Translations under genes and position numbers: made by a program | Shown: positions 58,114 to 64,000 of the stretch, in pieces | Position numbering within the stretch: position 1 is the first letter of the stretch | Layout: each line of letters opens with the position of its first letter | The notes under the pieces: generated by a model | The model's database searches: none | The model's input: only the letters and a program-made list of their open reading frames with translations | Told to the model about the DNA's origin: nothing | Assembly (NCBI GenBank): GCA_035295165.1 | Contig: DATGJN010000092.1 | Coordinates: 83,014 to 147,013, forward strand | Origin: a bacterium | GTDB taxonomy: Bacteria; Sysuimicrobiota; Sysuimicrobiia; Sysuimicrobiales; Segetimicrobiaceae | Direction of reading: 5' to 3' | DNA length: 64,000 nucleotides

Positions 58114-58827
58114 ATGCCCACGCTCGTCGCCGACGACATCCACGCGTACTACGGGCACATCCACGCCCTCCACGGGGTCTCGGTCACCGTGGAAACGGGC
58201 GAGATCGTGACGCTGATCGGTGCGAACGGCGCCGGGAAGAGCACGACGCTGAAAACGATCGCGGGGTTCCTGCAGCCGCGGCCGGGCGCGGTGCGGCTCG
58301 ACGGGACCGCGATTCACGGGCTCCCGCCGCACGAGATCACGCGGCGGGGGATCTGCCTGGTGCCGGAGGGGCGCCGGATCTTCCCGCGCATGACCGTGCT
58401 CGACAATCTCAGGATGGGCGCGTTCACCCGCTCCGACGCCCGGGGAATCGAGGACGATCTTGCCCGCGTGTACACGCTGTTCCCGCGGCTCAAGGAGCGG
58501 CTCGGCCAGTTGGCCGGCACGCTGTCCGGGGGCGAGCAGCAGATGGTGGCGATCGGGCGGGGCTTGATGGCGAAACCCAAGATCATGCTCCTGGACGAAC
58601 CGTCCATGGGGCTCGCGCCGGTGCTCGTCGAGTTGATTTTCCAGACAATTCAGGAGATCAACGCCCAGGGCGTGACGATCCTCCTCGTCGAGCAAAACGC
58701 GCTCATGGCCCTGCAGGTCGCGAAGCGCGGCTACGTCCTCGAGACCGGCCGCGTGGTGCTGGCCGACCGCGCCGACAGGCTGCGGGAGAACGATCTCGTC
58801 CGCAAAAGTTACCTCGGCGAACTCTGA
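58114..58827 (+). CDS. livF: Branched-chain amino acid ABC ATPase LivF
   Basis: This 237-residue ATPase has Walker A GANGAGKST, RGICLVPEGRRIFPRMTVLD as the LivF-type Q-loop region, signature LSGGEQQMVAIGRGLMAKP, Walker B IMLLDEPSMGLAPV and H-loop VEQNALMAL. It pairs with LivG. It starts directly after the livG stop without a gap. Operon content is therefore complete: binding protein, H, M, G, F. Confidence 0.95.
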   Translation: MPTLVADDIHAYYGHIHALHGVSVTVETGEIVTLIGANGAGKSTTLKTIAGFLQPRPGAVRLDGTAIHGLPPHEITRRGICLVPEGRRIFPRMTVLDNLRMGAFTRSDARGIEDDLARVYTLFPRLKERLGQLAGTLSGGEQQMVAIGRGLMAKPKIMLLDEPSMGLAPVLVELIFQTIQEINAQGVTILLVEQNALMALQVAKRGYVLETGRVVLADRADRLRENDLVRKSYLGEL

Positions 58828-58858
58828 GGGTCCGCGCACCGGGCCGCGATCCATCGGC

Positions 58859-59758
58859 GTGCTCGTGCTGCTCGCCGTGATCTGGGGCGGCAGCGTGCCT
58901 CTCACCAAGCTCGGACTTCGAGACTTTCCGCCGCTCACGTTGACCGCGCTCCGGTACGCGGTCGCCGCGCCATGTTTCGTGCTGCTCCTGCGAGGACGGC
59001 CGCTTCCGCCACCGCGCGCGCTCGCGGGCGCCGCAGGCCTCGGCGTGCTCGGCATCGTGGGCGGGCAGGTCTTGCAGACGCTCGGGATCCAGGGGACATC
59101 CGCGTCCGTCGCGACCGTCATCTCGGCGCTGATCCCCGTGCTGGTAGTCGTCCTTGCCGCGGCGCGCCTCCGTCAGCCGGTCCGGTTCCGGCAGGCGTTG
59201 GGGCTCGCGCTTGCGTTTGGCGGGGTGGCGCTGGTGGCGACCGGCGATCCCCGCCGGCTCGCCGCGGTCGCGGGAACCGGGAGCGCCCGCGGGGACGGCT
59301 TGATGGTGGCCTCCGCGATCGCGATCGCCCTGTACTACGTGCTTAGCGTGCCGCTCGTGCGGGCGTACTCCGTGCTGACCGTGGCCGCGCTGACGTCGCT
59401 CGCGGGCGCCTGCGGGCTGGTGCCGATCTCCGCCTGGGAGTTGCGCCATGCGCCGGCGCATCCGACCGCACAGGGGATCGCGGTCGTCTTCTACCTGGCG
59501 GTGCTCGTCACCGTGTTCGGGCTGTGGGTCTGGTTCGGCGCGCTGCATCGGCTGCCGGCGAGGGTCGCGGCAGCCCTGCAGTACCTTCAGCCGCTCGTCG
59601 GCGTGGCCGCGTCCGCGGCGCTGTTCGGCGACCGGCTGAGCGGGTGGTTCTGGACCGGCACCGCTCTCGTCCTGGTCGGGATCGCCGGGAGCACCGTCGG
59701 CGCGATGACGGACCCGGTTACGACGGGCGCGGCGCCGCCCCGGGCAGCACAACGGTGA
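58859..59758 (+). CDS. EamA/DMT-family transporter
   Basis: This 299-residue membrane protein has ten hydrophobic helices in two EamA repeats (LLAVIWGGSVPLTKLGLRDF first, DGLMVASAIAIALYYVLSVP second). The family exports amino acids or metabolites. The frame is open further upstream but has no start codon, so GTG 58859 is taken. Its 3' end overlaps the convergent histidine-kinase gene by 41 bases. Location after livF may be chance or reflect an amino-acid export counterpart. Confidence 0.85.
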   Translation: MLVLLAVIWGGSVPLTKLGLRDFPPLTLTALRYAVAAPCFVLLLRGRPLPPPRALAGAAGLGVLGIVGGQVLQTLGIQGTSASVATVISALIPVLVVVLAAARLRQPVRFRQALGLALAFGGVALVATGDPRRLAAVAGTGSARGDGLMVASAIAIALYYVLSVPLVRAYSVLTVAALTSLAGACGLVPISAWELRHAPAHPTAQGIAVVFYLAVLVTVFGLWVWFGALHRLPARVAAALQYLQPLVGVAASAALFGDRLSGWFWTGTALVLVGIAGSTVGAMTDPVTTGAAPPRAAQR

Positions 59759-61490
59759 ACACGCTGCCACCGCCGGGCCGGCTCTGGGCCGTGATGCGCC
59801 CGCCGTGGGCGTCCACGATATGCTTTGCGATCGCGAGCCCGAGGCCGGTGCCGCCTTCCTCGCGGCTGCGGGAGCGCTCCACGCGGTAGAATCGCTCGAA
59901 GATCCGCGGCAGGTGCTCCTCGGGGATGCCCCGGCCGGAATCCGCGATCGTGAATGCGGCGCCGCCGTTGTCCGGGTGGATGGACACCTCGACCGCACCG
60001 CCCTCCGGCGTGAACTTGATGGCGTTGTCGAGCAGGTTCGTCAACACCTGTAAGATGCGATCACGGTCCGCCATCACCACCTCGGGGGCGAGCGCGGCGG
60101 GGCGGAGCGTGACGTGGTGGCGGTCTGCCTGCGGCCGCATCCTGCCGATCGCCTCGCCGACGAGGTGGTCGAGGCGTACGGGCGCTGGCTCCATCGCGAC
60201 CGCGCGCGACTCGAGACGCGACAGATCCATCAGATCGTCCACGAGCTTCATCAGACGCGAGGCTTCGTTGTCGATGATCGTCAGGAACCGTCGACACGTG
60301 TCTTCGTCGGCCATCGCGCCTCCGAGCAGCGTCTCCGCAAACCCCTTGATCGAGGTCAGCGGCGTCCGCAGCTCGTGCGACACATTGGCGGTCAACTCCC
60401 GGCGCAGCCGCTCGGCCTGGCGCAGGACCGTGACGTCGCGGACCACCGCGACCACCCCGGAGGCGATGCCCTCCGTTGGTCGCAGCGTCGTGGCGTGGAC
60501 CTCGAGCAGCCGCTCGTCGGGGGGGCCGAGGCTTACTTCCTCTTCGATCTCGCCCGCGTACGCGGCCGTCGCGTCGATACATCGGCACAACGGGTGTTCC
60601 CCGAGCATGGTCCGCAGCGACCGGCCCCGGGCCGACGGGCCGAGCCCCAAGAGGTCGCCCGCGGCCTGGTTCACGAGCAGCACGGTACCTTGAGCGTCCA
60701 CGGCGACGACCGCGTCGTTCATACTCGAGATGATCGCCTCAATCTTGCCGCGTTCCTCGCTGATCGCGGTGAGCTTCTGCCGCAGCTCCCAGGCCATCGT
60801 GTTGAACGAGCCCGCGAGTTGGGCGATCTCGTCCCCACCGCCCACGTCTACGCGTCTCGTGAGGTCGCCGGCGGAGATCCCTTGGGCGGCCCGCGCGAGC
60901 TCGAGCACCGGCCACGAGAGAGCGCGCGCGCGCCACACCCCGAGGACCCACGCGCCCATGGTCCCGATCACGAGCGCGACGCCGAGCGCGAACCACGCGG
61001 GCTGTAGGGCCCGGTCCACCCAGATGCGGGGTACGCTGACCTGTACGACCCCCCGGACGAGGCCGTTGTTTACGATCGGCGCGGCGGCGAAGACGCGCGC
61101 TTCTTTGCGCGGTGGATCGTACCGGACCGAAGCCGTCGGCTGTCCGTGCGCGGCGGCCGCGACCTCCGGCTCCACCGGGCCGGACGAGGAGGTATCCCAC
61201 TGGCTCGTCGGCAGGGGATGGCCCGCGGCATCGCGGACCCCGATGTACACCCCGTCACGCCACGCAAACCCCGCGGCGATCCGGTCGAGCCGCGACAGGC
61301 TCGTCCGCTGGGCCTGTGGCACCTCGAGCATCCGGGCGACCATGCGTGCCTGATTGAGCACGTCACGCTGGTAGGACATCAGGTAGAACCGCGTGATCAG
61401 CGGGATCAGCACCGCCGCGGCGACGGCGAGCGAAAAGAGCACGACCAGCAGGTAGCTGCCGGTGAGCTTCCAGCGGAGGCTCGATCTCAT
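59718..61490 (-). CDS. PhoR/WalK-type sensor histidine kinase
   Basis: This 590-residue kinase has TM1 (residues 10-34), an extracytoplasmic sensor (35-165), TM2 (166-185), HAMP (186-240), PAS (248-355), HisKA with H372 (NVSHELRTPLTSIKGFAETL), and HATPase motifs NLLDNAIKFTPEGG, DSGRGIPEEHL, FERFYRV and GGTGLGLAIAKHI. It phosphorylates the response regulator whose TGA overlaps its ATG by 3 bases. The domain plan is that of phosphate-sensing PhoR and of WalK. The Pho-box-like repeats beyond the regulator favour PhoR. Confidence 0.9.
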   Translation of the reverse strand: MRSSLRWKLTGSYLLVVLFSLAVAAAVLIPLITRFYLMSYQRDVLNQARMVARMLEVPQAQRTSLSRLDRIAAGFAWRDGVYIGVRDAAGHPLPTSQWDTSSSGPVEPEVAAAAHGQPTASVRYDPPRKEARVFAAAPIVNNGLVRGVVQVSVPRIWVDRALQPAWFALGVALVIGTMGAWVLGVWRARALSWPVLELARAAQGISAGDLTRRVDVGGGDEIAQLAGSFNTMAWELRQKLTAISEERGKIEAIISSMNDAVVAVDAQGTVLLVNQAAGDLLGLGPSARGRSLRTMLGEHPLCRCIDATAAYAGEIEEEVSLGPPDERLLEVHATTLRPTEGIASGVVAVVRDVTVLRQAERLRRELTANVSHELRTPLTSIKGFAETLLGGAMADEDTCRRFLTIIDNEASRLMKLVDDLMDLSRLESRAVAMEPAPVRLDHLVGEAIGRMRPQADRHHVTLRPAALAPEVVMADRDRILQVLTNLLDNAIKFTPEGGAVEVSIHPDNGGAAFTIADSGRGIPEEHLPRIFERFYRVERSRSREEGGTGLGLAIAKHIVDAHGGRITAQSRPGGGSVFTVVLPGAAPRPS

Positions 61491-62239
61491 CCCGCGTCTT
61501 TTTTGACTTTGTAGCCGACGCCCCGCACGGTCATGATGTAGGTGGGGGCGATCGGATCGTCCTCGATTTTTTCGCGCAGTCGGCTGATGTGCATGTCCAC
61601 AGTCCGGGTGCTGCCGAAGTACTCGTACCCCCAGATGTGCTCCAGCAGAAAGTCGCGCGTGAACACCTGGTTCGGGTGGCTCATCAGGAGGCGCAGGAGA
61701 TCAAACTCCTTCGCGGTCAGGTCGACGAGACGATCGCGCAGCCGCACCTCGTGTGTCGTGGGATCGAGCGCCAGCCCGCCCACCGCCACCGTTGCCTCGG
61801 AGGGCGCTGCATCCCGGCTCGTCCGGCGAAGGATGGCGCGGACTCGGGCGACCAGCTCCCGCGGGCTGAACGGCTTGGCCACGTAGTCGTCGGCGCCCAG
61901 TTCGAGCCCGAGGACGCGGTCCTGCTCCGTGTCTTTTGCGGTCAGCATCAGAATCGGCACCGACGAGTCGCGCCGCAGGGCCCGGCACACCTCGAGCCCG
62001 TCCACGTAGGGGAGCATCAGGTCCAGCACCACGAGATCCGGGGCCGCCGTCCTGGCCTTCTCGATCGCCTCGTGCCCGTCGTAGGCGACGATGACGTCGT
62101 AGCCCTCGTGAACGAGATTGTACCGAACGAGCTCCACGATGTGTGGTTCGTCGTCGACCACGAGAATACGGCCGCCGACCTGCCGTTCGGGCTTGGTGGA
62201 CATTATGCCGGTCCGGTCCTTTGCATGCGTCTCGATCAA
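61487..62239 (-). CDS. OmpR/PhoB-family response regulator
   Basis: The 250-residue regulator has a receiver domain (ILVVDDEPHIVELVRYNLVH, phosphorylation site D73 in LVVLDLMLPYVDG, switch Thr in MLTAKD, Lys in YVAKPF). A winged-helix DNA-binding domain follows (LTAKEFDLLRLLMSHPNQVF, SRTRTVDMHISRLREKIEDD-type element, YIMTVRGVGYKVK). I start at TTG 62239, which has a perfect GGAGGT 5 bases upstream. ATG 62203 (with AGGA) would give a more usual N-terminus and is a serious alternative. It is operonic with the kinase. A PhoB or WalR role is likely. Confidence 0.9.
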   Translation of the reverse strand: MIETHAKDRTGIMSTKPERQVGGRILVVDDEPHIVELVRYNLVHEGYDVIVAYDGHEAIEKARTAAPDLVVLDLMLPYVDGLEVCRALRRDSSVPILMLTAKDTEQDRVLGLELGADDYVAKPFSPRELVARVRAILRRTSRDAAPSEATVAVGGLALDPTTHEVRLRDRLVDLTAKEFDLLRLLMSHPNQVFTRDFLLEHIWGYEYFGSTRTVDMHISRLREKIEDDPIAPTYIMTVRGVGYKVKKDAG

Positions 62240-62331
62240 CGTCGACCTCCAGGCCGCGCTAGTGTTCTCCGCCCGTCGTGGGACCCCTTCACGCGGCTCC
62301 TGTCCCAGCTTGGCCTCGCGCTGTTAGCCCA

Positions 62332-62360
62332 CCGTCACGATGGTGTCACGGAAGCGTAAC
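62332..62360 (+). promoter_or_regulatory. Three Pho-box-like direct repeats, 11-base phase
   Basis: CCGTCAC (62332-62338), GTGTCAC (62343-62349) and GCGTAAC (62354-62360) are separated by 4 bases each, the same 7+4 phase as the E. coli Pho box (CTGTCAT-N4-CTGTCAT). They lie 93 bases before the PhoB-type gene (divergent) and 167 bases before the P-loop gene. The repeats point toward the plus-strand gene. The rest of this 287-base gap shows no other signal. Confidence 0.6.
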
Positions 62361-62526
62361 CTCAGGGATGCGACGGCTCGCAACGCCCACCGGGCCACGG
62401 TCCCGGGCCTCGGGGGATGCGGCAGGAGGGGTCACGCGGCGCCGGTCCGAACACAGATGGAGGCGACGGCGGCGGTTGCCGGTCGCACCTCCCGTGTCAT
62501 CCGCGCGACGCACAGTCAGGAGGCTC

Positions 62527-64000
62527 GTGGTGGAGTTGTTCACGTTTCCCACCGCGCCCAATCCCAAGGCGTCGGAATGGCCCGGGACGCCGATCGGGAC
62601 GGGCAACGTCATCACCCGCGCTCGACGCCGCACCCCCGTGCGCGACAATGCGATCGACCGGATCGACGGGCGTCGAAACGAACTCGTCGCCGCCGCGGTC
62701 GAGCACATCGTCCGCCGCGCCGACGCCGAGCCGATCTGGGTCCGCGATGCGGTCATCCACGGCGTCCGGGTGCGCGTGATCACCAACTCACCTCACCTCT
62801 CCGAGTTCTGGGCCGCGAACTGCTACAGCCCGCAGGAGTGGCGCGGGGCGGCGAACCTTGCGCCGCCGCAGACGCCGAGGGTCACCGTGTACGCGCTCGG
62901 CGGGGTCGCAGATCAGCAGGAGGCCGTCTACTACAGCCGCCGCACCGACACGATCCTGCTGTTCAATACGTCGTACTACGAGGAACTGCGGGCCGCGGTG
63001 CTGGGCGCCGTCGGCCGCGTGCTGGCCGAGGACTGGGGGATCTATCTTGTCCGGGGCGCCTGCGTGGAACACGGGGGCCGCGGCATGCTCTATCTTGGAC
63101 CGGCCGGCATCGGGAAGTCCACGCTCGCCTACGGGTTCCTGGCGCGGCGCCCAGACGCCCGCGTGTGCGCCGACGACTGGGTGTACGTGCGATACGCCGT
63201 TGCGACGCGCGACGGGGGGCGGCTCGTCCCGTTCGAGGTGCGTCCGCCGCACGGCCGCGCGGTGCGGGGGTACCGGGTGTTTGCGTGGCTCGAGGGTCAC
63301 CGGGGCGTTCCGGGACAGGTGCGCGGCTTCGATCTCCGCCACGCGGCGATCACCGCTCCCGTTGCCGCGCTTGATCTCGGCAAACCGATCGAGGCGTACG
63401 CCTACCCGGCGGAGAAGGCCGCGTACGCGCGAACGGCGGTTGTCGCCGGAGTACCCGCGCTCGCGCGGGGGATCCGGCGGGCGCGCTTCGAGAACGTCCC
63501 TGACGTGACGCCGGAGTGGCTCGAGGCGCGCGCGGGTGAACTCGACGCCCTCGCCGACGCGGCGTCGCCCGACGCCCTCGACCCGGACCCCGGGGTCGGC
63601 GGGCCGGGGGATCCCGGAGACGTCGCCTCCCGCGACCGTCTCCGCCTGCGGCTGGCACGGCTGCTGGCGTTCGACGGCGCACGCGTGATCCGGGATCCGG
63701 CCGAGGCTCCACTCGCCGGGCGCGTCGTCGCAGACCCGACGCAGGGGGTGCCGCTCTCGGCCGTCGCGGTGCTGCGTCGCGATCCGCGCGACCGGACCGT
63801 GTTGCACGCGCTTGCGGTCGAGCCGTTCGTCGCGCGCCTGTTGATCGGCGAGACGGCGGCCGGGACGCGCGAGATCGCCTACAATCCCGACCGCGCCGTG
63901 GACGATGAGGCCGAGCGTGCCGCGGTCGCGCGTCTCGAGGCGGAGGCGTCGCGGCAGGGTGAGGGGCCGCAGCCGTTCTACCACGAGTTCCGCCGCCACC
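62527..64000 (+). CDS. HprK/PEPCK-like P-loop protein, C-terminus cut by window end
   Basis: The frame is open to the last base (at least 491 codons). Residues 60-175 form an alpha/beta domain (ELVAAAVEHIVRRADAEPIW, DTILLFNTSYYEELRAAV). Walker A follows as LGPAGIGKSTLAYGF (residues 190-204) with a nearby VCADDWVYV acidic pair, the pattern of HPr-kinase/PEP-carboxykinase-like P-loop proteins. The last part, from about residue 380, is more charged and may be a separate domain. GTG 62527 follows CAGGAGG by 5 bases (GTG 62530 is equally possible). It is divergent from the two-component pair and sits beyond Pho-box-like repeats. Substrate unknown. Confidence 0.75.
   Translation, partial: MVELFTFPTAPNPKASEWPGTPIGTGNVITRARRRTPVRDNAIDRIDGRRNELVAAAVEHIVRRADAEPIWVRDAVIHGVRVRVITNSPHLSEFWAANCYSPQEWRGAANLAPPQTPRVTVYALGGVADQQEAVYYSRRTDTILLFNTSYYEELRAAVLGAVGRVLAEDWGIYLVRGACVEHGGRGMLYLGPAGIGKSTLAYGFLARRPDARVCADDWVYVRYAVATRDGGRLVPFEVRPPHGRAVRGYRVFAWLEGHRGVPGQVRGFDLRHAAITAPVAALDLGKPIEAYAYPAEKAAYARTAVVAGVPALARGIRRARFENVPDVTPEWLEARAGELDALADAASPDALDPDPGVGGPGDPGDVASRDRLRLRLARLLAFDGARVIRDPAEAPLAGRVVADPTQGVPLSAVAVLRRDPRDRTVLHALAVEPFVARLLIGETAAGTREIAYNPDRAVDDEAERAAVARLEAEASRQGEGPQPFYHEFRRH

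Noticed and set aside
62340..63374. A 344-codon plus-strand open frame starting within the intergenic repeat region
   Set aside because: It is out of phase with the P-loop gene that carries GPAGIGKST, and is Arg-rich without motifs.
1..64000. CRISPR arrays, rRNA genes, insertion sequences and complete prophage
   Set aside because: Read on both strands; no spaced repeat arrays, no rRNA segments and no transposase motifs were found.

Overview
The window is a high-GC bacterial chromosome segment with dense coding, many 1-4 base start/stop overlaps, and GTG and TTG starts beside ATG. The gene content points to a Terrabacteria-type organism. It has SpoVS, a CsaB/WecG/DUF5693 wall-polymer cluster, a Gram-positive style LexA box before dinB, and Glu/Gln tRNA genes near a single GluRS. 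Lnt, usually a diderm trait, sits beside them. An uncultured high-GC lineage near Armatimonadota, Sysuimicrobiota (CSP1-3), Limnochordia or Chloroflexota would fit. This is inference; no rRNA gene is present to settle it.

Layout. 1-4270: the end of ahcY, a class I aminotransferase, two small DNA-binding proteins with a gamma-glutamylcyclotransferase-like protein, and a secreted protein. 4415-10433: a polysaccharide locus with a glycosidase-like/GT2/membrane fusion facing an ABC exporter and a second glycosyltransferase. 10490-14327: a secreted protein, a zinc-ribbon protein, a family 3 solute-binding lipoprotein, an unknown protein and a polysaccharide deacetylase. 14514-28064: a housekeeping and envelope block of secA, lnt with an extra CPBP-like domain, prfB with an intact programmed +1 frameshift, DUF2993, DUF5693, csaB, wecG/tagA, spoVS, a PRPP-synthetase-like gene with a lost catalytic loop, and gltX.

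28188-32439: tRNA-Gln(CUG) and tRNA-Glu(CUC) with a set of small lineage-specific proteins and an AMIN-domain protein. 32478-45160: an accessory transport and metabolism region with an NCS1 permease, two incomplete Dpp-type ABC sets, a Phd/PIN toxin-antitoxin pair behind an AT-rich operator, an M23 peptidase, a ThDP enzyme with an RraA-like protein, and an MFS transporter. 45395-53637: SOS-controlled dinB, hpt with a small nuclease-like gene, a HEAT-repeat protein, a macro-domain protein, surE, ftsEX and a Glu/Leu-type dehydrogenase. 53921-58827: a complete branched-chain amino acid ABC operon (substrate protein, livH, livM, livG, livF). 58859-64000: an EamA transporter, a PhoR/PhoB-type two-component pair, and a truncated HprK-like P-loop protein. 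Three 11-base-phased Pho-box-like repeats lie between that pair and the P-loop gene.

Most notable observations: the PRPP-synthetase-like protein without catalytic residues, the Lnt-CPBP fusion, the Pho-box-like triplet, the prfB frameshift site, the LexA box, the three-part glycosidase/glycosyltransferase protein, and the block of unrecognised small genes around the two tRNAs. No clearly new multi-gene defence or mobile system was recognised.
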